Source of the DNA: Caenorhabditis elegans
Taxonomy: Eukaryota > Nematoda > Chromadorea > Rhabditida > Rhabditidae
Length of the DNA stretch: 64,000 nt
Assembly: GCF_000002985.6 (NCBI RefSeq)
Contig: NC_003279.8
Location: forward strand, 14,012,001-14,076,000
Direction: 5' to 3'
The position numbers and the translations under genes are program-made. The notes below the pieces were generated by a model. It did not search any database. It was given only the letters and a program-made list of their open reading frames with translations, and was not told where the DNA came from. Shown here one piece after another: positions 1 to 11,486 of the stretch. Within the stretch, counting starts at the first letter, position 1, and every line of letters begins with the position of its first letter.

Positions 1-330
1 CAGTTAACAATTTTGCTCCATTAATTTAAACTTTTTGAGCACTAAAACTTCCTCCTTAAAACCCCCTTTTGCTGAAAATGTGCCGAATGTTTATAATAAA
101 GAAGGTGAGCTCTTTGTGCATCGTAGTAGACTGGCACGTTCTGGCACATTGGAATCCCGCAAAAAAATATAAAAAATGAAAATAATTGGAGAAACTTGGC
201 AGGGGGGTTCATTCCCTGGAAAAAACTGAGAGTTTTGAAAATATTACAACTAGCTCCCCATAATTGCCACAACTTGTTGGAACTATTTTTCCTTATTTGG
301 TATGGCTTCTTCATTCCATGAATCTCCTCA
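1..330. repeat. Diverged dispersed repeat, copy 1
   Basis: This segment resembles 5480-5830. Both carry 'aaaacttcctcctt', then 'gtgagctctttgtgcat', then 'ggcacgttctggcac' in the same order and orientation. No gene is seen in it. The pair looks like an old transposon remnant or segmental duplicate. Confidence 0.5.
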
Positions 331-462
331 AAAAAGCTTATGGTGCATTGATGGCTTCAATATCAGCTCAACGAGTTTTTTTTTATTAACACGGTTTATA
401 CATTTCTGAAGGTTTGGAAAAAATGTAAGTGATTGGCAAGTTGGTAAAAAATAATCAGACAT

Positions 463-1292
463 TTAGATTGGACAGCACATTTCAATGATTTCCTTATCGC
501 CCAGTCCCCTTGAGCAGGCAATGGCAATCAGTTCTGTAATATTTTTAAAAAAAATTAAACCAATTTTGTTATTTTTAAAAACAAATTTTGCATCAATCTG
601 CAAGCCTCTGCCTACCTGCATGTCTGCCTACGTGCCTATTATATACCGTCCTACCTTTGTACCTACCGTCCGCCTAGGTGCCTACTTCATGCTTGTCTGC
701 CTACGTGCTTATTATATGCCTTTGTAGCTATCGTCCGCCAAGGCGCCTACTTCATGCCTGTCTGCCTACGTGCCTACGTGCCTATTATATACCGTCTTAC
801 CTTTGCACCTACCCTCTGCCTTGATGCCTACTTCAAGCCTGACTGCCTACCTTCTTATAATATATCTTTTTACCTTATTCCGTCCTGCCTTCAAACCTAA
901 GTTGACTGTATCTATGAGTCGCTGCCTAACTACCTATTTTATGTCTACCTACCTACAGCCTATTTTTGTAGAAGGAGATTAATAATTGTTAAAGGTGGAC
1001 GGGGAATAAAAAGTGCTGCAAGCGATTGTGTCAAGTTCTGGAAAATTTTTAGCTGATTTTCTTTTTCCAATATTTGCAGTAGGCCTAGAAGTCTGCCTAA
1101 TCTTATGCCTGCCTACGCACGTGCCTAGGCTTTTTAAGCTTTACAATTTTCAAACTCACCGTGGTGAGCGTCGATGGTACAGAGACCGCAAACCGACTGG
1201 ATCCGGTGTAGAAGAGCCCTGCCACAAGTGGGACTAGCGGTGCTGGTGACTATTGCGAGCAGAGCCAAGAGCACAAAGAATGAGCGCATCAT
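463..1292 (-). CDS. Insulin-like peptide gene (2 exons, 67 aa)
   Basis: A secreted insulin/relaxin-family peptide, a presumed ligand or antagonist of the DAF-2 receptor. Exon 1 is 1160-1292 and begins MMRSFFVLLALL. It encodes a signal peptide (about residues 1-19) and the B chain CGRALLHRIQSVCGLC. Exon 2 is 463-533 and encodes the A chain with Cys, 12 residues, then CC, ending CCPI. The intron is phase 1 (CACG|GTGAGT ... CAG|AACTG), as in the other insulin genes here. There is no dibasic site between B and A, so a conventional C peptide is not evident. An in-frame upstream Met at 1388 exists, but the hydrophobic leader favours 1292 (or the adjacent Met at 1289). It belongs to the ins-24 to ins-30 cluster from memory; the exact number is not assigned. 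Confidence 0.85.
600..965. repeat. Degenerate tandem repeat inside an insulin-gene intron
   Basis: Phrases such as 'gtctgcctacgtgcc', 'tattatataccgtc' and 'gcctacttcatgc' recur about every 75-105 bases. The array fills most of the intron of the first insulin gene (534-1159). No coding or RNA signal is seen. Confidence 0.6.
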
Positions 1293-3837
1293 ATTGGAGA
1301 GTTTAGTCGAAAATCTGAACATTTGGGGTGAAAATTCTAGAAAATTTGAAAATTGAAGTACTGAAATAGATCTTGAAACAGAAAGCATTGGATATATAAA
1401 TTTTGTAAATCTTTAATATTGAGACTTTTATTGAACATCTCAGAAACTAGCAAAGCTATGAAAAAAGCAAAAAAAAATATTTCAAACACTAGCAGAGCTA
1501 TCAAATGATGCTCTGAAAAATTGGAGCATTTTTTTTTTAATTGGCACCTTTTATCTGGCGCTTTTGAAATATATATACATGGTTTCAAAAAAAACTTACC
1601 GAAAAATTGAAGAACAAATGAGTGAATGAGGGAAATGTGGGCAAAAGTGCCACGGGCTCAGACTCCGCCCCCTTTTTCTCTAAATTTAAGCTCCGCCCTG
1701 TGACAGAATATTATTAGATTTCTGAACGCTTCTGGAAAATTTCAGATTATTACGTAATGGGTTTTCTGTCCGAAAATTGAATTTTCAGATATAATTTTAC
1801 CCTCTCCCTGTCGTCACTTGTTTACAGGAAAATTTTTGGAATTTTAAGATTTTCAGCACATTTTTAGTTTTGGGAAAAGTACAATTATTTGAAGTTATTA
1901 CCATTACGTAAATATAACAATACGTACTGGAAAATTTGAGAAATCTAAAAAACGTTTTTATTTTGGTTAGTTTTGATTTTAAAAAAATAAAAATAAAAAG
2001 TTTTTTTTGTCGAAATTTTTTTCAAAAATTAAAAAAAAACTGAAATTTGTGACGTCATCGGCTTAATATCACAAAATTAATTAATTTGAAATTAGAAAAA
2101 AAAAACATTTTTTGTCGCTCCACTTTTTTTCGGACGTTTTGGGACAAAACTTTTCTGAAAAATTGTTTTTTTCCTAATTTTTTTTCTACTTTTAATTATA
2201 AGTTTTTCTATTATTGCTCTGATATTTTAACAGATTATATTTTTAATTAAAAAATTTGCCAAAAACTGAACAAAAATTCCAAGGTGTAATCTGACACCAA
2301 AAGAGAGGTCAAATTCCGCGAAAATATCTGATTTCCAATTAAAAATATGTGAGAAAAAAAACACTAATGGGGTTATTCAAGTAGTGTCGGAAAATTAAAA
2401 AGTGTAGAAAAATTACGTCACAACCTTATTCAAGTATATAAAAACATGTATTTAAATACATTTGTGACGTCACAAATGTATTTTAATACATTTTGCTACA
2501 TTACTTGAATAACCCCATAAAAGTTTAAAATAGAATAAGGAAAATTTCTGTAAGTCAGCGGGTTTTTAGGAGATCATAAATTTGAAAAAAAAAATTTTGA
2601 AAAATTTGAAAAAAAAATTTACTTCAGATTTTAGAAGGTATTTTATCGAAAACTGCCAGAGATGCAGAAAAGTTATAAACTAACAAAATATTGCTCATAT
2701 ACCGGAAAACCACTTAAAAGTGTATTTTTAAATTCATAATATAACATTTAATAAGATTTTCTAAAACAAAAAATTTTTAATGAGCTATTTTTCTGATAAG
2801 TTTAAATTAAACAAATTCTAAAACATTTCAAAGAAGAAGTTCCGGCTGAAAATTAGTACGGATCCTAGAGTTCGAATACGTGGGTTGTTCTCGGCAATTA
2901 ATTGCATTTAAAAATAGAGAGAAAACTTTCTTAAACCTATTTAAAACTATTTTTCAAATTTTTTTTTCAGAAAATATTCAGTTGTAGCACAAAAAAAAAA
3001 ATTTCAAAAAAAAAGGGATAAATCGAGGTAATGCGGTGGTACTTTAGGGGTACTGTAAGATTACTGTAGGGCTACTGTAGTTTGGGAAATTTTGAATTTT
3101 ATGTTTTGAATAAGGTATTTGGTTGAGAGTTAGAGATCTTTTACTTTCAAAAATTTACACATTGAATGTTTGAACTTTCCAAAAATCATCAGGAACTTAT
3201 TGAAATTTTGAAGAAATTTCAAAGTTTGTAGAATTTTTGAAAGTCTGATACAATATTGGAGACTTAGTTTTCAAAGGAAAATGACTAAAGAAGATTGGAA
3301 ACTGTTTGTATCAAGCTTCAAAAAATTGAAATTGAATGATAAAATTTATACACCTTGCTCCCCAAAACTAGCGCCATTTGTTTTTAAAAAAATGTACAGG
3401 TGATAAAGTTGTCAATTAACAAATTGTTCATTTTCGACCTTAAATGAAGCTGAAAATCAAACGTCTAGGCTCTTGAAAAGGTCTTCGTGCAATTATTAAT
3501 CATTTTCAGCTAGGTAGTTTCAGTTTCAGATTTTTCAGAACGAAATCCAATTAACGACCGGAACTGTGTGGGTTTTTGTTGTGAACAATTTTAATGAGCA
3601 CATTTTCTAGTGGAGACATATATAATTGTTTTTATTTTATTTTGATACCTTCTCTAGGTAGCTTCTGACTATTTGAATTAATTTTTGTAACTCCAATTTT
3701 TTCTAGTTTTCTGAAAAGTGGAAAACAACAATTTTGGAAGTTCAACCAGTTCAAACAAGATTTTCACTTTATTTTGTTTTAAATTGATTAAAATACAATT
3801 GATTAAAATACAACAAAATACAACATATAAATATTGC
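1293..3837. other. Non-coding interval between two insulin genes
   Basis: AT-rich sequence with poly-A/T runs. It holds a small MITE (2367-2518) and scattered TACTGTAG motifs near 3050. Short ORFs here lack family features. No RNA gene is recognised. Confidence 0.6.
2367..2518. mobile_element. Small MITE with terminal inverted repeats
   Basis: The ends ATGGGGTTATTCAAGTA and TACTTGAATAACCCCAT are near-perfect inverted repeats around about 150 bp. The centre is itself palindromic and contains TTTGTGACGTCACAAA with a CRE-type TGACGTCA core. No coding capacity. Confidence 0.7.
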
Positions 3838-4402
3838 TCAAAGAGCAACTCCATAAGCATCACAGCATTTTGAGTACCAATCCTCCTTCTTCATCATGTT
3901 GCACTGGTTTCGCACGAAATCTGGAAGTTCACTTTTAGATAAAAAGGTCTGTAAGTTTGGGGAGATCTACAATTTTGAAAAGTTGTTAACTGACAAAATA
4001 ATCTACAGGAAATTTGCTACATTTTGTTAGTTGACAAAAATTTAGTAGCTTTTTTGCGGAAGGAGTTGTGGGGGTCAAAAGTTTGATCGCCTCCGTGCAG
4101 GCAAGTTTGCGGCACCAAATTTTAAACCCCTATAACTCCTCGGGTAGGACAGCTATCAAAAAGTTGTCAACTAACAAAATGTAGCAAATTTTTTGTAGAT
4201 TAATTTGTCAGTTGACAACTTTTCCATATCTCTGCTAGTTTTCTGCTAGTCCAAACTAACCATCCCTAACACGACAGCCGCCTTCCGGGCACGCTTGAAC
4301 GATGCGATTGGTGAAAAAAGCATTACACTCCTGCACAGTTGGTTCGACGTTTGCGGCGACCCCAAAAAAAATGACAAAGAGGAAAATCAAAAATTTCTGC
4401 AT
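3838..4402 (-). CDS. Divergent insulin-like peptide gene (2 exons, 74 aa)
   Basis: A secreted insulin-family peptide. Exon 1 is 4261-4402: signal peptide MQKFLIFLFVIFFGVAA, then a B chain with ECNAFF...VQACPEGGC. Exon 2 is 3838-3920: an A chain QCNMMKKEDWYSKCC followed by the tail DAYGVAL. The phase 1 intron (GATG|GTTAGT ... CAG|ATTTC) and the Cys pattern match the cluster. The B chain has lost the CGR start shared by six neighbours and the A chain lacks the CCP ending of the other seven, making this the most diverged member. A TATA-like CATATAAAT lies about 45 bases upstream of the ATG, after a GGGCGTGAC box also seen near neighbouring insulin promoters. Confidence 0.8.
3960..4235. repeat. 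AGTTGACAAC-type foldback repeat in an insulin-gene intron
   Basis: It contains 'gttaactgacaaaataatc' and 'aaagttgtcaactaacaaaa', with their complements 'ttttgttagttgacaa' and 'agttgacaacttttcc'. It is one of more than twenty related copies in the window. It occupies the intron of the 3.8-kb insulin gene. Confidence 0.6.
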
Positions 4403-4441
4403 TTTTAACTCAGAAAGTGAGCTAGAGTAAAAAAATATCAA

Positions 4442-6685
4442 ATTTATATGGGATTTTAGAGAGTCACGCCCAGTTTTCTGACAGATTAGGGGCTATAAGC
4501 GGGGGATTTTGGTTGAAAATAAAATATGAAACAAAATTAATTTAAAAAATGAATAGAAATGGAGGGATTATTGAAATCAAAAAGTCAGAAAGTTGAGAGA
4601 AAAAACTAAATACAGATTTACGTCAGCTACTAAAAATACTACTCGTCAAAGAAAATTACATCGTTTTTTTTAAACCAAAGTTTCTTTAAAATCTTAAAAA
4701 AAAACAGATCAAGCTGTAGGACTTTTTTTTTAATTTTGAAGTGTTTTTACACAAAATTTAGACCAAGAAAAATTCTGAAAAATTCTGAAATCACAATTTT
4801 GAAACTCCTTTAAAATGGTTAATTTTGTAGTTAGAGGACTCGAAATAGATCTCCAAACACTGAAAAAAATTTTTTTTTCAAAATATATAGGTTTTGATTA
4901 TTTTCAGAAAAATTTTTTTTTTTTTTTTAATTTTTTAATTTCGAACCCCCTCCCCCAGGAGTAAATTAAACGCTCAATTCACAAATTTGACTGGCAAAAT
5001 TGAAATTTTGTGTGTTTTTTTTCAATTTTAATTTGGAATTTTTAATTTAAGTACCTAATTTATTTTTTCAGAAATTCGCCAAAAGAAGTGCAATTTAATA
5101 ATCACAAAACAAAAAAGATACAACTTCAAATACCCGAATTGTTGTGCTCCAAGAAATGTTCCATACGTCCCACCACATCGGATTTGAGCTTCTTCCGAAT
5201 CTACTCTAACTATGCATTTTTTTAATTTTTTTTGTTTGAAATGTGCTTTATTTTAGTTTTATTTTCATCCATAATTTAAAATACGTTAATACCTAGATTG
5301 TGAGATATTTGGAAATAAAATCGAAAATTGGAAAAAAAAAATTTTTTTGTTGTACAAACCTAATGTTTAAACTACTGTAGCCAAAAAATGGGTGGCGGTA
5401 AAAAAAATTGTCAACTAACAAAATGTGCAAACATATGTGACAATTATTTTGTTAGGTGGCAGTTCTGTTCTAGCTCTGCCCAAAAATTTTTCCGAGCATC
5501 AAAACTTCCTCCTTCAACTCTTTTTTTATTTCTCCAGCTCTTTTTCTTGCAATCTTTGCTCAAAATGTGTCAAATGTTTATTAAAAAAAAGTACGTGAGC
5601 TCTTTGTGCATTGCAGTGTACTAAAACATTATCTCTTGGCACGTTCTGGCACCACGGTACCCCGCACAAAAATATGAGAAATTTAAAAAAAAATGGAGTA
5701 GCTCGGGACGGCTGTTCTTTTTTAGTGCACAGAGTGGGACCAAAGGGTCTATCTTCTTGTTTATTTTGTTTTTTGGAGGGTCTAGTTGCCGGGAAAAATC
5801 ATTAGGCTAGCTTAGAAAATTTTTGGTCCCAATTGGAAAATCAAAATTTTGCGCACCTGTACACCTAACTCCCTAAGACTGTCAACTTGCTGGGGAATGT
5901 TGGAATCAAAAAATTGTCAACTACAAAATTGTTAACCACACAATTTAGCACAATTTGTTAGTTGACAATTTTTGACTAACTCCGCCCACTTCTGACCTAT
6001 TTCAGTTTTAAGCTAAAAGCCGCCAAGAAAACGTGACTGTTTTCAGTTAAAACTAGTATAACTGAAATCTCGGCAGAGCTACAGAAACGTTGTTTACTAC
6101 GAGATTGTCAACCACACAATTTTGCATATTTTGTTAGTTGACGAGTTTTTCTAAGCTCTGCCCACTTCTGACCTATTTCAGTTTTAAGCTTAAAAGTGCA
6201 AGGAAAATGTAATTGTTTTCAGTTAAAACTAGTATAACTGAAATGTGGGCAGATCTACAAACATTTTGACAACTAAGAAATTGTTAAGCACGTAACTGGG
6301 CACATTTTGTTAGTTGGCAATTTTTGTCTAGCTCCGCCCACTTTTGACCTATTCTAGTTGTAAGCTAAAATGAGCCTTTGAAAGCGGAGCTACAAACATT
6401 TAGTTCACTAACAAAATGTAGCAAATTTTTTGTAGAATATGATGTCAGTTAGGAAATTTCAAAAAAATATTGTTCTCTAGAAGATTCCAGCGGATCTTTG
6501 TTCCCTACCACCACTAACACGATAACTCGATTAATGTGTGAGCTTAGTCATCATCATCATTGGAGAGCATAATATTTACAACATTCAGCTCAAATTTCAG
6601 CAATGTGTTGTTTTTCGGTCCCTCTGGATCACGCCATAAATGTTTCAGATTGCCGAGAAAGAGACTTAGACGCAAAGAGGACCGG
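4442..6685. other. Non-coding interval with clustered foldback repeats
   Basis: 4442-5390 is AT-rich with no recognised feature. 5480-5830 is the second copy of the repeat at 1-330. 5890-6450 holds four consecutive AGTTGACAAC/'caactaacaaaat' foldback units, each with 'tagctccgcccac' nearby. No gene is supported. Confidence 0.6.
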
Positions 6686-6689
6686 CGCC

Positions 6690-6775
6690 CAGCTCCCCCG
6701 GCTCTAACTCCGCCTCCTCGGAGCCACAGTGGGGCGTGGCATAAATAGAAATATGATATAAAAAGAGGGGGTTCT
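6690..6775 (+). promoter_or_regulatory. Promoter of the 6.8-kb insulin gene
   Basis: It contains 'ccggctctaactccgcc', then 'ggggcgtggc' and the TATA-like 'atataaaaag' at about 6755-6764, about 45 bases before the ATG. The same blocks in the same order precede the 8.4-kb gene (8255-8330), showing that promoter and gene were duplicated together. Confidence 0.65.
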
Positions 6776-6807
6776 GTATAAAGTATATTATATTGTGAAA
6801 TAAAAAA

Positions 6808-7666
6808 ATGTTCTGTAAATTTGTATTCCTGATCTTTCTACTCATCTCTCTGTCAGTGGCCACCGCTGACTTTGGCGCCCAGCGCCGTTGTGGGCGCCAC
6901 TTGGTGAACTTCCTCGAGGGACTCTGCGGTGGCCCGTGCTCTGAAGCTCCGACTGTTGGTTAGTTTTTCAGCTTAATTTCAATTTGAAACAATTTTAAAA
7001 TTCGGGAAGAAACTCAAAAAAATCAAGAAAAAAATTTTTTTTTTTTTTTTTTTTTTGAAAAATTTTGAGTCCTTCTAGGAAAAGTTATGGAGTAGTATTG
7101 GTGCAAAAACGTTTTTATTTAAAATTTTAATTTAATACTAATATTTTACCCTTGTTTTATGTTACATTTGAGCCCAAAATCCTAAAAATGAGCCAAGTTA
7201 TGAGCATTTGAAATTTTGAAAAAAAGAACCAATTTTAGAAAAAGTTTTGAGTCCTTCTAGGAAAAGTTTTGGGTCATATGATTACATGTGTTTTTAGGTT
7301 AAAATTTAAGATAATTATGAAAAAACAGTCTATACTAATTTTACACAAAGTTTGAGTAAAAAACTCTAAAAATGAGCCTAGTTATGAGGATTTGAAATTA
7401 ACATAAGAACAACTATTTTTTGAAATTTTTTTTGAGCACAGCTAGGAAAACTTATAGGATTATATGGGTATTTAGGCTAATGACTTCAAAATAAAAAACA
7501 ATTGTAGTTAAATATCTGAACTTTTCAAAAACTAGCGGAGTTATAAGGTTTCGATATTCGAATTTTTTTAAAACCCGTTTTTCCAGAACTAGCTTCGTGG
7601 GCATGTTCATCAGCAGTCTCAATTCAGGATCTCGAAAAATTGTGCTGTCCTTCAAATCTTGCTTGA
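6808..7666 (+). CDS. Insulin-like peptide gene (2 exons, 76 aa)
   Basis: A secreted insulin-family peptide. Exon 1 is 6808-6958: signal peptide MFCKFVFLIFLLISLSVATA, a short spacer, a dibasic RR and the B chain CGRHLVNFLEGLCGGPC. Exon 2 is 7587-7666: A chain ending in EKLCCPSNLA, with 12 residues between its first Cys and the CC pair. The phase 1 intron (GTTG|GTTAGT ... CCAG|AACTA) is conserved across the cluster. RR directly before the B chain suggests propeptide removal there. It is a tandem paralogue of the gene at 8.4 kb. The 628-bp intron carries repeats of 'gagtccttctaggaaaag' that also occur in and around the 8.4-kb gene. Confidence 0.88.
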
Positions 7667-8254
7667 AAACGATCTCTTTCTATAACTTTTTACATTCCTT
7701 TTTTTTATTCTTTCCATTATGTTTTAGCTAATTTTCCTGCAATAAATAATTTTTGGAGGAAAATTTTGAAAATTTTGAGTTTTGGGTCCCACTGGGAAAA
7801 GTCTTGGCGTTTTGTGAATACTATAGGTACCAAATTAAAATTTTATAATTAAGTAGTCAAATTTATAGCGCATATTTTAAAACAAAAATTGGCCAAAAGC
7901 CACAAAAATTGACTAAGCTAGAAAATTTTGAACTTTTGGAAAAAATCCAAAAATTTCACATTTCTGAAATTTTGGGTCCCGTTGGGAAAAGTCTTGAGGT
8001 ACTATGGATACTATAGGTATCAATTTGAAATTTTTTCGTGTAAAAGTCAAAGATATAACTCATGTTCTAAAATAAAATTTGGACGAAAATCACGAAAATT
8101 GACTAAGCTAGAAAATTTTGAAGTTTTGGAAATTCAAAAAAATCCAAAAATTTGAATTTTGGCTGCCGGCACAAAAAACTTTGCTATTTTCCGGAAGCTT
8201 CAAATGTTTTAGATCACTAAAAAAAAACAAAAAGGCTTAGATGCAGAAAGACCC

Positions 8255-8335
8255 AGCTCCCCGGCTCTAGCTCCGCCCCCTCGGACCCTGGAGCAAAGGG
8301 GCGTGGCCTAATGCTAAATTCTATAAAAGGTGGAC
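8255..8335 (+). promoter_or_regulatory. Promoter of the 8.4-kb insulin gene
   Basis: Contains 'ccggctctagctccgcc', 'ggggcgtggc' and a TATA-like 'tctataaaagg' at about 8321. It is a clear duplicate of the promoter at 6690-6775. Confidence 0.65.
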
Positions 8336-8363
8336 ATTGTAGAAGGTTGTAAAAATTTGAAAT

Positions 8364-9155
8364 ATGTTGTTCAAAATCATCATTTTATTTTTCCTGCTCC
8401 TCCAGCTTTCTGAAGCCAAACCGGAAGCCCAGAGGCGCTGCGGCCGGTATTTAATTCGTTTTTTGGGGGAACTGTGTAATGGTCCCTGCTCAGGAGTTTC
8501 AAGCGTTGGTTAGTCATAATTGTTTTGTTTAAATTGAGTACTGTAGGGTTACTGTAGTTTGAGAAAATTTAAATCTTCAGCTTTTGAAGAGGTATTGGAC
8601 TGGGAGATGGTGGGGGGGGGGGGTTATGTCAAGGTACTGTAGTGGTACTGTAGGGGTACTGTAGGACTACTGTAGGGATACTGTAGTTTGGGAAAATTTG
8701 AATTGTTAGCTTTTGTAGAGGCTGGGAGTTGGTAGTGGTTATGTCAAGGTACTGTAGGGGTACTGTAGTTTTAGAAATTTTGAATTTTTAGCTTTTGAAG
8801 AGGTATTGGAATGGGAGTTGGTGGGGGATAAAGTCAAGGTACTGTAGTGGTACTGTAGGAATACCGTAGGATTACTGTAGATTTATGGTCTACGCGTTCG
8901 GCTAAAAATTATCTGATATTCTTCAAATTGAGCTAAGTTATGAGATTTTGATTTTTTGTTTTAATTTTGAGTCCCACTAGGAAAAGTAATGGGTATTTTG
9001 GCATGTTCGCAGTATGTGAAATTGAATAAGTAACACATTTTTGAAATTTTGAAAAAAAGTAACTTCATGACAATTTTTCAGACATTGCCACAATTGCCTG
9101 TGCAACCGCCGTCCCAATCGAAGATCTGAAGAATATGTGTTGCCCAAATTTGTGA
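8364..9155 (+). CDS. Insulin-like peptide gene (2 exons, 72 aa)
   Basis: A secreted insulin-family peptide. Exon 1 is 8364-8508: signal peptide MLFKIIILFFLLLQLSEA, then AQRR and the B chain CGRYLIRFLGELCNGPC. Exon 2 is 9082-9155: A chain IACATAVPIEDLKNMCCPNL. The phase 1 junction (GTTG|GTTAG ... TCAG|ACATT) gives Asp at the boundary. It is the tandem duplicate of the gene at 6.8 kb, with matching promoter, leader and B chain. The intron (8509-9081) holds a run of TACTGTAG-type repeats including a 12-G tract. Confidence 0.88.
8545..8885. repeat. TACTGTAG repeat field with poly-G tract
   Basis: Many copies of 'ggtactgtagg' and 'attactgtag' separated by a repeated phrase 'agcttttgaagaggtattgga'. 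It includes 12 consecutive G at 8612-8623. It lies in the intron of the 8.4-kb insulin gene. Confidence 0.75.
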
Positions 9156-9647
9156 ATCCAATACTTTCCAATTTGCAATTTTTTGTATTTATTTTAATTG
9201 TATTTTTTATTTAATTTTTCTACTTAATCACAGAGTGATTTTAATCCCGTTTTTTCTAACCCCACAGTTTGTTGAAAAAAATTATTGAAAAAATAAATTA
9301 TTGTGTTACCAACGTCTGAACTACATATACAATATTTTGAAACTTTTACCAAATTATTGTGCCATTTCAGGTTTTGGTTTACAAAATTTGGAATTACAAA
9401 GCACAATTGAAAACAAATATCGTTCAAAAACCTTGAAAATGGGCAAAATCGAAGGGTCTTAAAATATTGAAAATTTACACTAATTTTTCAAATTTTTCAA
9501 GTTTTAGCTCACTGTGGGCGAACTTCAAAGCAACGGCACAAAAATATAAGCTGCAATTTTTGAAATTTGACCAAGTTAACGGTACTGAGCTTTTTGAAAA
9601 TTTTTAGATTTTGAAATTTTTGGATGTCAAAGTTCATAAGGTACATT

Positions 9648-9705
<58 letters not shown>

Positions 9706-9875
9706 ACTATATATAAAGTAGAGTTTCCTTCCGTCCAATGTAGGCTATTACTTTGAAAGTTCATTTTCAAAAAAATCAAATTAATTTCAAAATTTCAATG
9801 TTATTTTCAAGGGGTATTTGAAATTTATTCCAACCAGTTGGATGCGCCGGAGGCGCGGTCAGCGTCTGGTATATA
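9156..9875. other. Intergenic stretch with (AT)n and repeat flank of Tc1
   Basis: 9156-9640 shows no recognisable gene. 9649-9701 is a pure AT dinucleotide run. 9702-9875 contains a GC-rich phrase 'gatgcgccggaggcgcgg' and ends in TATATA, the TA-rich target of the Tc1 insertion. Confidence 0.7.
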
Positions 9876-11486
9876 CAGTGCTGGCCAAAAAGATATCCAC
9901 TTTTGGTTTTTTGTGTGTAACTTTTTTCTCAAGCATCCATTTGACTTGAATTTTTCCGTGTGCATAAAGCGAAATGTTACGCAAATTTGCGGACCAAACA
10001 TTACATGATTATCGATTTTTTCTGAATTTTATTTCAATTTTTTGATTTTTTCGTTTTTCCAATTTTCATTATTTTTTTTGAATTATCAATAAAACGCACT
10101 CTGTTTGTTGCACTGGATTTGTTTGGTTGATAAATTATTTTTAAGGTATGGTAAAATCTGTTGGGTGTAAAAATCTTTCCTTGGACGTCAAGAAAGCCAT
10201 TGTAGCTGGCTTCGAACAAGGAATACCCACGAAAATGCTCGCGCTGCAAATTCAACGTTCTCCGTCGACTATTTGGAAAGTAATCAAGAAGTACCAAACT
10301 GAGGTGAGTTCGAAAAATATTATTTTTTAATAATAAATGTTTAGAAATCCGTCGCTTTGAGAATCTCGCCCGGCAGGCCTCGAGTGACAACCCATAGGAT
10401 GGATCGCAACATCCTCCGATCAGCAAGAGAAGATCCGCATAGGACCGCCACGGATATTCAAATGATTATAAGTTCTCCAAATGAACCTGTACCAAGTAAA
10501 CGAACTGTTCGTCGACGTTTACAGCAAGCAGGACTACACGGACGAAAGCCAGTCAAGAAACCGTTCATCAGTAAGAAAAATCGCATGGCTCGAGTTGCGT
10601 GGGCAAAAGCGCATCTTCGTTGGGGACGTCAGGAATGGGCTAAACACATCTGGTCTGACGAAAGCAAGTTCAATTTGTTCGGGAGTGATGGAAATTCCTG
10701 GGTACGTCGTCCTGTTGGCTCTAGGTACTCTCCAAAGTATCAATGCCCAACCGTTAAGCATGGAGGTGGGAGCGTCATGGTGTGGGGGTGCTTCACCAGC
10801 ACTTCCATGGGCCCACTAAGGAGAATCCAAAGCATTATGGATCGTTTTCAATACGAAAACATCTTGGAAACTACAATGCGACCCTGGGCACTTCAAAATG
10901 TGGGCCGTGGCTTCGTGTTTCAGCAGGATAACGATCCTAAGCATACTTCTCTTCATGTGCGTTCCTGGTTTCAACGTCGTCGTGTGCATTTGCTCGATTG
11001 GCCAAGTCAGTCTCCGGACTTGAATCCAATAGAGCATTTGTGGGAAGAGTTGGAAAGACGTCTTGGAGGTATTCGGGCTTCAAATGCAGATGCCAAATTT
11101 AACCAGTTGGAAAACGCTTGGAAAGCTATCCCCATGTCAGTTATTCACAAGCTGATCGACTCGATGCCACGTCGTTGTCAAGCTGTTATTGATGCAAACG
11201 GATACGCGACAAAGTATTAAGCATAATTATGTTGTTTTTAAATCCAATTGCTCATATTCCGGTACTTTAATTGTCATTTCCTTGCAACCTCGGTTTTTTC
11301 AATATTTCTAGTTTTTCGATTTTTTTGAATTTTTCTGAAGTTTTTTCAAAATCTGTTGAACATTTTTGATGAATATTGTGTTTTTAGATTTTGTGAACAC
11401 TGTGGTGAAGTTTCAAAACAAAATAACCACTTAGAAAAAAGTTACACACAAAAAACCAAAAGTGGATATCTTTTTGGACAGCACTG
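9876..11486 (+). mobile_element. Tc1: Complete Tc1 transposon (Tc1/mariner), 1611 bp
   Basis: The left end CAGTGCTGGCCAAAAAGAT and the right end ...TTTTTGGACAGCACTG form long inverted repeats of about 54 bp, flanked by TA on both sides (the Tc1 target duplication). Its length equals that of canonical Tc1. The element encodes a full 343-aa transposase with an intact DDE triad. The right terminus differs from the left at one visible position (GTCC versus GGCC in the same orientation). The insertion lies inside a TATATA run between insulin genes. It could be mobile when germline silencing is lost; activity cannot be judged from sequence alone. Confidence 0.97.
10148..11220 (+). CDS. Tc1 transposase (2 exons, 343 aa)
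   Basis: Cut-and-paste transposase of Tc1. Exon 1 is 10148-10303 (52 aa, beginning MVKSVGCKNLSLD) with the N-terminal paired-like helix-turn-helix that binds the inverted repeat. Exon 2 is 10345-11220, joined in phase 0 through a 41-bp intron. It continues with the GRPR hook, the second helix-turn-helix and the DD34E catalytic core: first Asp in IWSDESKFNLF, second in FQQDNDPKHTS, Glu in PDLNPIEHLWEE. No stop or frameshift is seen. Family length is 343 aa, so this copy is full length. Confidence 0.95.

Noticed and set aside
10034-10426. 130-codon ORF on - overlapping the Tc1 transposase start
   Set aside because: It is the antisense shadow of transposase exon 1 and the intron.
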